DNA of 36,619 nucleotides from an uncultured Rhodanobacteraceae bacterium (GCA_937928755.1 CALEZI010000150.1:1-36619); one strand, 5' to 3'. Shown: positions 17,111 through 26,009, counted from the first letter of the stretch. The notes: generated from the sequence alone by a model not told the origin. Translations and numbers: made by a program.

Positions 17111-17331
17111 GCGGGTGGGCCTGGCAGTCGTTGGTCGCCACAGCATGCCAGCAAAGTCTGGATAGCCAGAACCAGGAACGCTCAGTAACCATCGGCGATG
17201 GCGAAGTGGTCGATCAGCTGCAGCGCGATGTGTGATCTCGGCGACCGAGCAGCAACGGCGTCGTTCGCGGAACTTTCCCGGATGATTCCAAGTCGCAGTT
17301 GTTTGCACCTGCCATTGAGCCAGAGGAACCC

Positions 17332-18537
17332 ATGCGCCACGCCGCCATTCTCGTCATCGCTGCAATTGCCGGCATCAACGCCGAAGTCGTCGCCGCCGTG
17401 CCCTCCGGCATCAGCGGCACCTGGTACAACGCCGCGCAGAATGGTCACGGCGTTTCGATCGAAATCCTCGACGACAACCGTGCGATCGCTTTCTGGTATG
17501 TCTACGATGCCAACGGCCATCCGGTGCATCTGTACATCGATGGCCGCATCGAGGGCAGATCCATCCGAGGCACGGCCTACCGGCCCAGCGGTATGCGCTT
17601 TGGCCAGTTCGACCCGACCACCCTGAACGTCGACATCTGGGGGCAGGTCGATCTCGATGTGCTCTCGTGCAACAACCTGCGCATGCGCTATCGCGGCAAT
17701 GGACCGGCTGGCAGCGGTTACGGCGACGGCGAGATCGCGCTCGCACGACTGTCGCAGTTGAAGGACCTGCCGTGCAACCCGGCCCCCTTGGTGACGGGTC
17801 GCTATGTCGGTCAGTTCGCGCCGGCGCCGATCGGTGCCGATCCGACTCTGCTGGCGGCAGTCGACGAGGACGGTCGGCTGTGGGCGACGTCGACCTATCT
17901 GCTCGGGCCGCGTTATGTCAGCTCCAACCCGGCGCCCCCGGTTCTGGTTGGCATGCCGATCGACGACTTTGCCCAAGTCGATGTGTCGGCGCTGGGCAAT
18001 ACCGGCCTCGATGACGAAGGCGCCCCCGGATTCCCGTACCTGCGATCAAGCCAGCTTCTGGCGAGCGTGGATGTCACCGGCGCACCGCGCATCGCCGCCA
18101 GCGATGCGCAAGGCGCCTGGCTGCGCTCCTTCGAACTGGTGCGCGATGCCGCCGCCAGTACGCGCATGCTGCAACCGGTGCCGCTGGCCGCAATCGCCGA
18201 ACGCGAGTATCGCTTCACCACGCTGGACCAGTTCGTCAACACCACCTATGTCGTGAACATCGATGCGGCAGGCGCCACCTGCCTGTCGACGCCGGGCGAT
18301 TCCAGCTGTTCCTGGTATGGCACGCTCAGTCTGCGCGAACCGCACAGCGCGTTTTTCGACTTCGAATTGCGCCCGTCGGCGCTGCTTGGCCAGGCGTTTT
18401 CCGGACGACCAGCGCTGATCGGACGCGGCTGGGTCGAGCGCGACGGCGACAACCGGATTGCCGCGCTGGTATTTGTCGGCCGCGACAGCCGCAATGGGCT
18501 GGGATTCATCGCTCAGGTACAGCAGCCTCAACCGTGA
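17332..18537 (+). CDS. secreted protein with an N-terminal WYxxxQxGHG domain
   Basis: 401 residues from ATG 17332, which follows AGAGGA and starts a signal peptide (MRHAAILVIAAIAGINAEVVA). Residues about 25-150 form a domain with GTWYNAAQNGHGVSIEIL, AFWYVYDANGHPVHLYIDG, a late LSCNNLRMRY and a closing Cys (LKDLPCN). The same arrangement recurs at the C-terminus of the PQQ dehydrogenase-like protein at 24422-25942. The remaining 250 residues have no recognisable family; they contain a CLSTPGDSSCSWYG cysteine pair. Function unknown. It diverges from gst across a 221-nt gap with no obvious site, and its stop is only 14 nt from that of the convergent cytochrome gene. Confidence 0.8.
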   Translation: MRHAAILVIAAIAGINAEVVAAVPSGISGTWYNAAQNGHGVSIEILDDNRAIAFWYVYDANGHPVHLYIDGRIEGRSIRGTAYRPSGMRFGQFDPTTLNVDIWGQVDLDVLSCNNLRMRYRGNGPAGSGYGDGEIALARLSQLKDLPCNPAPLVTGRYVGQFAPAPIGADPTLLAAVDEDGRLWATSTYLLGPRYVSSNPAPPVLVGMPIDDFAQVDVSALGNTGLDDEGAPGFPYLRSSQLLASVDVTGAPRIAASDAQGAWLRSFELVRDAAASTRMLQPVPLAAIAEREYRFTTLDQFVNTTYVVNIDAAGATCLSTPGDSSCSWYGTLSLREPHSAFFDFELRPSALLGQAFSGRPALIGRGWVERDGDNRIAALVFVGRDSRNGLGFIAQVQQPQP

Positions 18538-18551
18538 GGTCGGCCCTGATC

Positions 18552-19460
18552 TCACCGGCGGCGCAGACGCGTCGCGCTGACGCCGCCGTCGGGCTGTATC
18601 CGGCCGCGCAGCTCGACGTAGTTGCCCGCCCGGGGTTGTTTGTCGATGCGCGCGTCGCCATCGATGGAGAAGGCCCAGCCATCCAGTGAGCCGGGGCCGT
18701 CGAGGGTGCCATGCAGGCGTACCCGCGCACCGACCGGCATTGCGACCGCGCGGCCTTTGCTGTCGCGCGCGCCGCTCTCGATCCAGCGCTCGATCAAGTC
18801 GATTTGATCGTCGCTGAGGTAAGGCGGTCCATCCAGCGGCATGCGTGGGTGTGCCTGGCCGCGGATCCGACGCAGCAGTTCGCTCGCCTCGGGCTGACCG
18901 GGAACCACCCGCGCACGATCGACAAAGCTCAATGTCTGCGCATGCGAGGTAAGGATGAAGCCTTCCGGCGGCGCGCCCATCAATCCGCCAAGCGCGTGGC
19001 ACTTGGCGCAGCGGGTGGCGAAGATCGGCGCCACGTCGAGGTAACTCGGTGGCGCCTCCAGTGGCGGTACTGCAGCGACGGCCGGCGTGAATGCCGGTGT
19101 TGCCGCCACCGACGCCTCTCCTGGCTGCAGCCCGCCCGACACCCAGGCCTCGAACAGCGCGATCTGAGCATCATCCAGATACGGTGGCCCGGTCATCGGC
19201 ATGCGCGGCTGCCTGTCGCCCTTGAGGCGAAGGATCAGTTCGCTCCCGGTCACATCGCCGGCCTTGACCACCGGCCCCCGGCTGCTGCCGGCGAGCAGGC
19301 CATCGAGACTGTCGAGGCGCAGGGCAAGCGGCGCGGCCGCGCCGGCATGGCACAGCACACAGCGTTCGCGCAGGATCGGTTCGATCTGCGCGTAGTCAGC
19401 TGCACCAGCCAGGAACGGCGACATCAGGAAGAAACTGGCCAGCAGTACTCGGAACCGCAT
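18552..19460 (-). CDS. exported two-haem c-type cytochrome-like protein
   Basis: 302 residues from ATG 19460, fixed by GGAGAAGG upstream. A signal peptide (MRFRVLLASFFLMSPFLAGA) is followed by two similar haem domains. The first has RCVLCH near residue 35 and RMPMTGPPYLDDAQIALFEAWV; the second has RCAKCH near residue 155 and RMPLDGPPYLSDDQIDLIERWI. The CxxCH plus MP...GP..L.D.QI..I..W pattern is that of the PSCyt1-like cytochromes often found with surface-exposed enzymes. The last 65 residues form a small beta domain (VRLHGTLDGPGSLDGWAFSI..., VELRGRI) resembling DUF5666/OB-like modules. It is periplasmic or outside the cell. The electron partner is unknown. Confidence 0.85.
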   Translation of the reverse strand: MRFRVLLASFFLMSPFLAGAADYAQIEPILRERCVLCHAGAAAPLALRLDSLDGLLAGSSRGPVVKAGDVTGSELILRLKGDRQPRMPMTGPPYLDDAQIALFEAWVSGGLQPGEASVAATPAFTPAVAAVPPLEAPPSYLDVAPIFATRCAKCHALGGLMGAPPEGFILTSHAQTLSFVDRARVVPGQPEASELLRRIRGQAHPRMPLDGPPYLSDDQIDLIERWIESGARDSKGRAVAMPVGARVRLHGTLDGPGSLDGWAFSIDGDARIDKQPRAGNYVELRGRIQPDGGVSATRLRRR

Positions 19461-19517
19461 GTCCTTCTCCAGGTCCAATGGGAGCCGGAACGCGATGACG
19501 CGTCCCGGCGGGTGCGA

Positions 19518-19964
19518 TCAGTCGTCTTCGCGATCGGACACAATGGCGCCACTCACCGGGTGCACGCGCAACTCGCGTTGCAGGCCATCGGCGCCGCGTA
19601 CTTCGGCGTTCCAGTAGCCGTCGTCGCGTTCGAGATCGCGCACGTCGGCATAACCGGCGCGCGCCAGTTGCGCGCGGATCTGCTCGGCGCTCAGCCCGAC
19701 CTGTCCAGGCGGCAGTGGCGACAGGATCTCGCCGCTGGCGGCATCGACGTGCACTTCGATGCGACGGCCGTTGGGGTCGATGGCATCGATCTCGTAGACC
19801 CCATCGTCGAGTTCGATCTCACCGCTCGGCGTGTAGCCGGCGGCGCTGACGCGCGCCGTCGCCTGATCGGCGGGCATCGTTGCAGCGGTGATGGCGGTGG
19901 CACTGGCACCGATGGCGCCAGCGAGCAGAAGCGTGGCCAGGGCCAGTTTCGTTGTGGTCTTCAT
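19518..19964 (-). CDS. exported PepSY-domain protein, two repeats
   Basis: 148 residues; AGGAA precedes the ATG. After a signal peptide (MKTTTKLALATLLLAGAIGASATA) two PepSY-like units follow: ARVSAAGYTPSGEIELDDGVYEIDAIDPNGRRIEVHVDAASGEIL (about 37-82), and AQLARAGYADVRDLERDDGYWNAEVRGADGLQRELRVHPVSGAIV (about 99-144). PepSY domains bind or inhibit peptidases or modulate membrane kinases. It diverges from a second PepSY gene that heads a two-component operon, which suggests joint regulation. Periplasmic. Confidence 0.87.
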   Translation of the reverse strand: MKTTTKLALATLLLAGAIGASATAITAATMPADQATARVSAAGYTPSGEIELDDGVYEIDAIDPNGRRIEVHVDAASGEILSPLPPGQVGLSAEQIRAQLARAGYADVRDLERDDGYWNAEVRGADGLQRELRVHPVSGAIVSDREDD

Positions 19965-20032
19965 GGTCGGGTTCCTGTAGTCGGTCCGGGAATGGACGAG
20001 GCACAGATTGACCAGGGTGCCTTGAACTGGTT

Positions 20033-20061
20033 TTGACGTCGGATTTCATGACTTGTTTAAG
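20033..20061 (+). promoter_or_regulatory. candidate sigma-70 promoter for the PepSY-two-component operon
   Basis: TTGACG (20033-20038) and TTTAAG (20056-20061) are separated by 17 nt. The -35 matches the consensus at five of six positions; the -10 is weaker. The predicted start site near 20068 would give a 15-nt leader to the ATG at 20083. Confidence 0.4.
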
Positions 20062-20082
20062 CGTCACCGGCAATATGGCGGC

Positions 20083-20382
20083 ATGCGAACCCTGACTGCG
20101 CTGCTTTTCTGCGTGTTGCTGCCGATCGGCAGCGCGCGCGCCGATGACGACGACGACCACGAGCGCGCCCGCGAGGCGGTGCGGCGTGGCGAAATCCTGT
20201 CGCTGGAACAGATCCTGGCGAAACACGCCCGCGCGGACGAACGTCTTATCGAAGTCGAAATCGATCGCAAGGGTCGCCGCTGGGAATACGAACTGGAACT
20301 GCTCGGCAGCGACGGCCGCGTGCGCGAGCTCGAGATCGACGGCGCCAGCGGGAGTCTGCTCGACGAGGAAGAGGACGATTGA
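20083..20382 (+). CDS. small exported PepSY-domain protein
   Basis: 99 residues from ATG 20083, where the signal peptide begins (MRTLTALLFCVLLPIGSARA); a TTG at 20053 opens the frame ten codons earlier. The mature part starts with an acidic DDDDDHE run, then one PepSY unit (ILSLEQILAKHARADERLIEVEIDRKGRRWEYELELLGSDGRVRELEIDGASGSLL), and ends acidic (DEEEDD). Stop and next start overlap as TGATG. Small periplasmic PepSY proteins placed directly before a PhoPQ-like pair are a recurring arrangement in proteobacteria and may modulate the sensor. Confidence 0.87.
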   Translation: MRTLTALLFCVLLPIGSARADDDDDHERAREAVRRGEILSLEQILAKHARADERLIEVEIDRKGRRWEYELELLGSDGRVRELEIDGASGSLLDEEEDD

Positions 20383-21044
20383 TGCGCGTATTGCTGGTCG
20401 AGGACGACGACACCCTGCGCGAACGCGTGCGCGCTGCGCTGGCGACGCAGGGCTTTGTCGTCGACGCGCTGGCCGATGGTCGCGAGGCGCTGTGGCTGGG
20501 CCAGGAAGAGAGTTTCGATGCCGCCGTGCTCGACCTCGGCCTGCCACAGCTGGACGGCGTATCCGTACTGCAGCGCTGGCGCGAGGCCGGGCGCAAGTTG
20601 CCTGTGCTGGTGTTGACCGCGCGCACTCGCTGGGCCGACAAACTCGCCGGATTCTCTGCCGGCGCCGACGACTACCTGACCAAACCCTTCGAGATGGACG
20701 AATTGGTGGTGCGCCTGAAGGCGCTGATCCGGCGCGCTGGCGGCCACGAGTCGCCGCAGATCAGCTGCGGTCCCTTGCAGCTCGATACCCTCGCTTGCCG
20801 CTTCCGCATCGATGGCGCGCAGCTGACGCTGACCGCTGGCGAGTACCGGCTGCTCGCCTACCTGATGCATCACCAGGGGCGCACGCTGAGCCGCACTGAG
20901 CTGTCCGAACACATCTACGACCGCGACTTCGACCTCGATTCGAATGTCATCGACGTGTTGATCGGGCGCATCCGCAAGAAGCTTGCGCCACACGCATTGA
21001 TCCATACCGAGCGTGGGCTGGGGTTTCGGCTGGCGCCGACGTGA
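20382..21044 (+). CDS. OmpR/PhoP-type response regulator
   Basis: 220 residues from ATG 20382, overlapping the PepSY stop by one base. The receiver domain has the acidic pocket VEDDD, the phospho-acceptor Asp51 in DAAVLDLGLPQLDG, Thr in LVLTART and Lys in YLTKPF. The winged-helix DNA-binding domain (about 128-218) shows LTLTAGEYRLLAYLMHHQGRTLSRTELSEHIYDRD and IDVLIGRIRKKL, followed by HTERGLGFRL. It overlaps the sensor kinase start by 4 nt (GTGA). Closest in style to PhoP/QseB regulators; the targets are unknown, but the PepSY genes beside it are natural candidates. Confidence 0.95.
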   Translation: MRVLLVEDDDTLRERVRAALATQGFVVDALADGREALWLGQEESFDAAVLDLGLPQLDGVSVLQRWREAGRKLPVLVLTARTRWADKLAGFSAGADDYLTKPFEMDELVVRLKALIRRAGGHESPQISCGPLQLDTLACRFRIDGAQLTLTAGEYRLLAYLMHHQGRTLSRTELSEHIYDRDFDLDSNVIDVLIGRIRKKLAPHALIHTERGLGFRLAPT

Positions 21045-22369
21045 AACCGACCCTGCACGCACGCCTGCTGCTGGCGGCGCTGCTGCCGCTGGCACTGTTG
21101 GTGCTCGGCGCAGCATGGCTGCTGCAGTCGGCATTCGCCGCCGCCGTCGAACGCGGTTTCGACCAGCGCCTGTCGAGTCAGCTCGACGCATTGATTGCCA
21201 GCGTCGAGCCGCTCGCCGATGGCAGTCTGGTTGTGCGACGCCCGCTCGCCGAGTCTGCCTTTGCCCAGGTGCGGTCGGGCTGGTACTGGCAGATCGGCGA
21301 TGCCGGCGGCGTGCTCAAGCGCTCACGATCGCTGTGGGATGCCGAGCTGTCGCTGGCGGCGGTGCAGGTTGGTACGCTGCCACGGCACTTCGATCTGGTC
21401 GGGCCGACCGGTGCGCTGCTGCGGGTGGCGACGCGCGCCGTGCAATGGCCGGCGCGTGTTGCTCCGGTCGAGTTTGCGTTGAGCGCACCGCGCCAGGCGA
21501 TCGACGCCGAGACCGCCACTTTCGAACGCCTTCTGGGCCTGGGCGTGGCTGGTTTGCTGCTTTTGTGCGCGCTGGCCCTGTGGTTGCAGGTGCGCGTCGG
21601 CCTGCGCCCGCTGCGGCGTTTGCGCGAACAACTGGAAGCGGTCGAAGGCGGTCGCCGCGAGCGTCTGGAACTGCCGCCGGTCGCCGAACTGGCGCAACTG
21701 GCGGAGAAGATCAACCAGGTGCTCGATCACAACCAGCGCATGGCGACGCGCGGGCGCAAGCTGGCCGGCGACCTCGCGCACGCGCTGAAGACGCCGTTGG
21801 CGGTGCTCCGCGGCGAACTCGGCGTCAGCGCCGGCAGCAGCGCGGGTCAGGCGCTGGCGCGCCTCAACGAGGTGGTGCAACGGCACCTGGCGCAGTCCTC
21901 GGCGCAGGCGCGCCGCGAGCACACGCACACGGAACTGGCGCCATTGGCAAATTCGTTACGCACGATGTTCCTCAAGTTGCACGGCGCGCGGTCGCTGAAC
22001 CTTGGGTTCGAGGTCGCCGACGACCTTGCGGTGGCGTGCGAATCCGACGACTTGAGCGAAATGCTCGGCAACCTGATCGACAACGCCTGCCGTGCCGCGC
22101 GTGGCCGAGTTCGGTTATGTGCGCGCAGCACCGATGGCGGAATCCGGATCGACATCGAGGACGATGGCGCCGGACTCGACGACGCAGCGTTGGCGCAACT
22201 GGGCGAGCGCGGCCAGCGCTTCGACGAAAACGCCGGCTCCGGACTCGGCGTGTCGATCAGTCGCGATATCGCCGAGAGCTACGGCGGTACGCTCGAATTC
22301 TCGCTCAGCGAACTCGGCGGGTTGCGGGCGCGACTGCAACTGCCGCCGATGCGCAAGGCACCTCGTTAA
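21041..22369 (+). CDS. sensor histidine kinase, PhoQ/QseC-like
   Basis: 442 residues from GTG 21041. Membrane segments lie at about 8-32 and 164-184 and enclose a periplasmic sensor domain of about 130 residues. A HAMP-like linker follows (LRPLRRLREQLEAVEGG). The H-box is GDLAHALKTPLAVL with phospho-accepting His247; the N-box is NLIDNACRAARG; G-boxes are DDGAGLDDAAL and GSGLGVSISRDIAESYGG. The HALKTPLA form, with Leu-Lys in place of the commoner ELRTPL, is typical of PhoQ-like kinases. It phosphorylates the regulator encoded just before it. The signal is unknown; divalent cations or peptides are usual for the family, and PepSY proteins may assist. Confidence 0.93.
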   Translation: MKPTLHARLLLAALLPLALLVLGAAWLLQSAFAAAVERGFDQRLSSQLDALIASVEPLADGSLVVRRPLAESAFAQVRSGWYWQIGDAGGVLKRSRSLWDAELSLAAVQVGTLPRHFDLVGPTGALLRVATRAVQWPARVAPVEFALSAPRQAIDAETATFERLLGLGVAGLLLLCALALWLQVRVGLRPLRRLREQLEAVEGGRRERLELPPVAELAQLAEKINQVLDHNQRMATRGRKLAGDLAHALKTPLAVLRGELGVSAGSSAGQALARLNEVVQRHLAQSSAQARREHTHTELAPLANSLRTMFLKLHGARSLNLGFEVADDLAVACESDDLSEMLGNLIDNACRAARGRVRLCARSTDGGIRIDIEDDGAGLDDAALAQLGERGQRFDENAGSGLGVSISRDIAESYGGTLEFSLSELGGLRARLQLPPMRKAPR

Positions 22370-22402
22370 CCGGTGCAGGAGCGCGCCTGCCCAAGGCCGA
22401 AT

Positions 22403-22427
22403 GCGTCCAGACAAGTCTGGACCCACA
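22403..22427. repeat. REP-B palindrome at a convergent junction
   Basis: GTCCAGACAAGTCTGGACCC is the central part of an almost perfect palindrome; the left outer end is GCGTCC where other copies have GTGGGTCC. It lies between the histidine kinase stop and the stop of the convergent gene at 22472. Confidence 0.85.
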
Positions 22428-22471
22428 GGAGCTGAAAACGTCGAAACGGGGCGCAGTCGAGGTGCGCCAGG

Positions 22472-24217
22472 CTACTCGAACCCGTTGGCGAACCCCTCGG
22501 ATGCAAGCGCGCCGAGCGCCCAGGAAAGACCATCGCTGGTACGGTGCTCCCAGCCCCATTTGCGCCAGGGATTGACGCGGAATGCGCTCAGGCCGGAAGC
22601 CGGCGCGGTCGGGCGGATCCAGAAATTCACGCCAAGGTCGTAGCTCTGGTAGAGCGCGGCGATCTCGCCCGCCAAGGCCGGATCGCGCTGGCCCAGCAAC
22701 GCGCCGAAATAGTCGGCCCAGGCGAGTGCCGCGACCACATCGAGAGAGTGTTCCTCGTCGTGAAGCGGCGGCTCGATCGCAAAATCGCTGCCGTCGTGTT
22801 CGATCACGTAGCGCGGCGCGCGCGTGTTGCCGCCGTACTGGCTCGCCTCGGTGCGCAGCGCGGTGCGCAGGAAGGTGCCGCTGCGGCGGATCATCTGCGC
22901 GGTTGCCGCGTCTTCGGCGCTGGCGTAAGAGCGCCGTAGCGCATCGGTCAGCAGCGCAGTCATCCAGGTCGATGCGCCATACGCAGCGCCGTCCCAGTCG
23001 CCGTGCTGGTCGCCGGTGTGGTACCAGCCGCCGTCGATGCGGTTCGCCGGAATGCCTGCCGGCGCGCCATTCTGGTGCGCCATCAGCGCGGCAACGATGG
23101 CATTGACGCTGTCGCGGCGTGTGGTACTTCCGCCCACTTCGTAGTCGATCAGATGCGCCATCAGCTTGAACGCGACCGAACGCTCGGTCCAGAAGCCGAG
23201 GCCCGCGGTCCAGGTGTGCGCGCTGCCGTTGTGCGCATTGGCGGTGCTGGCGATCGCCGGCAGGAAGGTGTCGTCGCCGGTCAGCCAGTAGCCGTACGCA
23301 AGCGATTCGTTGAACGAGTACTTGTTGTCGCCTGGATTCAGCGAGAAGCCACCGCTGGCATTCAGGCGCGCGCGATAGAACTCGGCGTGGCGTACGGCCT
23401 CGCGCAGTGGCTTCAGGAATCCGCTGCGCAGGTACAGCGTGAACATGGTTGCGGCGCGGTCGTACAGCCATGGCTCGAAGGCGGTCTTGTACGGACAAAG
23501 ATTGGCCGGCGCGACCAGCGGATCGTCCTCGTTGATCACCGTGTAGAAATTGTTCTTCAGCGCGCGCTCGGCTTCCTGGGTGCCCGGCCAGGTCAGCACC
23601 CCGTCGATCGTCGCCGGATCGTCGCGCGCGGCGCTGTTGCTGGCATCGAAGGGCAGGGCGCGGGTGTGGCGCAACACTCCCTGTGCCAGCCAGGCCGGCG
23701 GCAGCGTCGCGTATACCATCGGTTCCAGCACATTGTCGGCAGGCAGGAAACTGCCGCTGCTCACCGCCGCCCAGGTGCTGGCGCGGGTGGCACGCGTGGG
23801 CCGGTGGAGGGTGCGCGGCGGGCCACCGAACTGCACATCGATGCGTTTGGGAAGCGCCGGATTGGCGAAGCTCACCTCGACCTGCAGCAGCAGCACGCGA
23901 AGCGACTGGCCATCGATCGCCGGATTGCTGCGATGGCGCCAGGGCGTCAGCGCCTCGACATAGGCCGCGATCTCATTGCCGCCGTCGAGCACGCGCACCT
24001 GGGCCAGACCGGCGCTGTTGATCGATCCGCGCGGGAACGGAATTCCGAAGCTCGCCACCACAGGGGTGCCGGCGGCGACCGCGGTCGTCGCGTGCAGATC
24101 CACGGCGATGTTGCCGCTGGCGACTGCCGGCGCGTGGAACGGCGCCACCGCGGCCAGCGTGCGGCCGGATTCGCAGAAGGTCAGCAGCAGCAGAAAAAGA
24201 CCGAGGCGTCGAAGCAT
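22472..24217 (-). CDS. exported protein, possible carbohydrate-active (alpha/alpha) toroid enzyme
   Basis: 581 residues from ATG 24217, which follows GGAGA and opens a signal peptide (MLRRLGLFLLLLTFCESGRTLA). Residues about 30-120 look like a beta-rich domain (ASFGIPFPRGSINSAGLAQVRVLDGGNEIAAYVEAL) as found in rhamnogalacturonan exolyase-like PcRGLX/YetA proteins. The central and C-terminal part is helical with many Trp/Tyr/His (FEPWLYDRAATMFTLYLRSG, YSFNESLAYGYWLTGDD, GGWYHTGDQHGDWDGAAYG), compatible with an (alpha/alpha)6 barrel that acts on sugars. The chain ends in FANGFE, an ending shared with the 26122 gene product. Enzyme class and substrate are uncertain. Confidence 0.72.
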   Translation of the reverse strand: MLRRLGLFLLLLTFCESGRTLAAVAPFHAPAVASGNIAVDLHATTAVAAGTPVVASFGIPFPRGSINSAGLAQVRVLDGGNEIAAYVEALTPWRHRSNPAIDGQSLRVLLLQVEVSFANPALPKRIDVQFGGPPRTLHRPTRATRASTWAAVSSGSFLPADNVLEPMVYATLPPAWLAQGVLRHTRALPFDASNSAARDDPATIDGVLTWPGTQEAERALKNNFYTVINEDDPLVAPANLCPYKTAFEPWLYDRAATMFTLYLRSGFLKPLREAVRHAEFYRARLNASGGFSLNPGDNKYSFNESLAYGYWLTGDDTFLPAIASTANAHNGSAHTWTAGLGFWTERSVAFKLMAHLIDYEVGGSTTRRDSVNAIVAALMAHQNGAPAGIPANRIDGGWYHTGDQHGDWDGAAYGASTWMTALLTDALRRSYASAEDAATAQMIRRSGTFLRTALRTEASQYGGNTRAPRYVIEHDGSDFAIEPPLHDEEHSLDVVAALAWADYFGALLGQRDPALAGEIAALYQSYDLGVNFWIRPTAPASGLSAFRVNPWRKWGWEHRTSDGLSWALGALASEGFANGFE

Positions 24218-24421
24218 GAGCGTTTCTCCGTGGCCTTGGCGCCATTGTGCATCCGATTGCCGGATGTGGCGATGACAATGACCACGAACTGTGACGCGCG
24301 GCGGATCCGACGTTGTGCCTGCAACCTGTGGCATCGGACTGCGCCCGCGATCCTCTCCCCGACGGGCGAGTTCGCGGGCAAAGCCCGCTCTCCGAGCAGG
24401 CACGCGGTTCCGCGCAAGCGA

Positions 24422-25942
24422 TCACGGATCGCAGTTCAGGCCCTCTGGCGTGGTCAGGCGCGTCAGTTCCATGCTGCCCTGTCCATAACCCTCCGGAAAG
24501 TTGAATTCGACGCGACCGCGAGAGCAACTGCTGAAGGTGAAGGTCATGCTGCCGAAAGGTTGGTTCTGAACATTGGCCGGATTGAAGTTCGGTATGAAGC
24601 GGCCGCCGGTGGTACGCACCGGATTCATCGTCACTCGATTGCCGACGATCGGACCGGCGCCGCCGAACCAGCTCTGCTCGCCGCTCGGACTGAAGGTGAA
24701 CCACCATGCGAGGAACAGGTCGCCGGGAAGTACTTCGACAAAGAAGCCGTGACCGGATTGCGCCGGGTCGTACCAGGATCCGGTGAAATTGCCATCGATG
24801 GTAGGGCCAGTGACCGCGGGGCCATCCGACAGCAACAGGATTTCGCCGTTGTAGCTGACGACGTAGAGGTTGCCTGCCTGGTCTTCGCCGAAGCTCGAGA
24901 TCGCCAATCCGCTGAGCAATTCCAGCGTGCGCGTGAAATTTGCCGCGCCGCTGCCACTGCCGCTGCGGGTCAGCGACCAGATGCGTCCGCTGCAGAAGTC
25001 GCCAAAAATGTATCGGCCGGCCATCTCGGGATAGGCGCTGCCGCGGTAGACGTAACCTCCGGTGATCGAACAACCCTGATCGCGGCCGTATTCGCTGACC
25101 GGGAAAACGCCGATGACCTCGCAGCCGGCCACCCGGCAGTTGCTGCCTTCCATGTTGCGCCAGCCGTAGTTGACGCCGCCAGTCCCGGCATTCTGCAGAT
25201 TGACCTCTTCAGTACGCTGCTGACCGACATCGGCAATCCACAAATCGCCAATGCCGCGGTCGAAGCTGACGCGCCATGGGTTGCGCAATCCGTATGCCCA
25301 GATCTCCGCCCGGGCACCGGCGGTGCCGGCGAACGGATTTCCGGCAGCGGCAGTCGCCGTGCTGCCGCTGACATCCAGACGCAGGATCTTGCCGAGCAAG
25401 GTGCCGAGGTTCTGCGCATTGCCCTGGGTGTCGTTGGCGTTGCCGCCATCGCCACTGGCGACATACAGGAAACCGTCTGGGCCGAAGCCGAGCCAGCCGC
25501 CGTTGTGGTTCGCGAACGGCTGCACATAGGTCAGCAACGTTTCCTGAGTCGCGCGGTCGGCGCGGTCTGGATCGGCGCCGACGCGGAAGCGTGCGATCAC
25601 GCTATTGCCGCCGACATCGGTGTAATTGACATAGAAGCGGCCGCTGCTGGCGTAATCCGGCGCAAACGCCAGTCCCAGCAAGCCCTGTTCGGACTCGCCC
25701 GACGAGACCTGGTTGCGGATGTCCAGAAACGCTGTCGGCAGCAGCACACCGTCGCGGACGATGCGGATCTGGCCGTCCTGCTCGACGACGAACAAACGCC
25801 CGGAGCCATCGCCGGCGTGGGTCAGAAACACCGGGCGATCAAGTCCGCTGACCACCGGCGTCAGCCGCAGATCGAGGGCCGCGACCGTGTTGCCGGCGGC
25901 GCACAGTATTATCGAAAACAGCAGCGTGATCCACCGAGTCAT
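24422..25942 (-). CDS. secreted PQQ-dependent sugar dehydrogenase-like protein with C-terminal WYxxxQxGHG domain
   Basis: 506 residues from ATG 25942 (AGGAG upstream), with a signal peptide (MTRWITLLFSIILCAAGNTVA). Residues about 25-370 are a glucose/sorbosone dehydrogenase-type six-bladed propeller: GDGSGRLFVVEQDGQIRIV, SEQGLLGLAFAPDY, FANHNGGWLGFGPDGFLYVASGDGG, GLRNPWRVSFDRGIGDLWIADVGQ, GVNYGWRNMEG and GGYVYRGS. The conserved His and Arg of the propeller (NHNGG, LRNPWR) are retained. The last 120 residues form the same domain as at 17332-18537: GSWYDPAQSGHGFFVEVL, AWWFTFSPSGEQSWFGG, a late Cys in SSCSRGRVEF, and GLNCDP. It is periplasmic or extracellular, oxidising an aldose or an unknown substrate. 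Confidence 0.87.
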   Translation of the reverse strand: MTRWITLLFSIILCAAGNTVAALDLRLTPVVSGLDRPVFLTHAGDGSGRLFVVEQDGQIRIVRDGVLLPTAFLDIRNQVSSGESEQGLLGLAFAPDYASSGRFYVNYTDVGGNSVIARFRVGADPDRADRATQETLLTYVQPFANHNGGWLGFGPDGFLYVASGDGGNANDTQGNAQNLGTLLGKILRLDVSGSTATAAAGNPFAGTAGARAEIWAYGLRNPWRVSFDRGIGDLWIADVGQQRTEEVNLQNAGTGGVNYGWRNMEGSNCRVAGCEVIGVFPVSEYGRDQGCSITGGYVYRGSAYPEMAGRYIFGDFCSGRIWSLTRSGSGSGAANFTRTLELLSGLAISSFGEDQAGNLYVVSYNGEILLLSDGPAVTGPTIDGNFTGSWYDPAQSGHGFFVEVLPGDLFLAWWFTFSPSGEQSWFGGAGPIVGNRVTMNPVRTTGGRFIPNFNPANVQNQPFGSMTFTFSSCSRGRVEFNFPEGYGQGSMELTRLTTPEGLNCDP

Positions 25943-25979
25943 TGCCTGCTCCTGAGTGAGAGATGGAAGTACGAAGCAC

Positions 25980-26009
25980 ATCGTACATAGCTTTGCGGAC
26001 GATTTGCAA
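25980..26009 (-). promoter_or_regulatory. candidate promoter for the PQQ dehydrogenase-like gene
   Basis: Read on the minus strand, TTGCAA (26009-26004) and TACGAT (25985-25980) are spaced by 18 nt, each matching the sigma-70 consensus at four of six bases. A transcript would start near 25973, 30 nt before the ATG, leaving room for the AGGAG ribosome site. Confidence 0.35.

Noticed and set aside
19990..20040. TTGACC and TTGAAC near the divergent PepSY genes as another FNR-like box
   Set aside because: The matching right half-site GTCAA is missing at the required spacing.
23003..25990. A 995-residue open frame on the plus strand
   Set aside because: Antisense to the two exported-protein genes at 22472 and 24422, both with signal peptides and good ribosome sites. 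The composition is that of a shadow frame.
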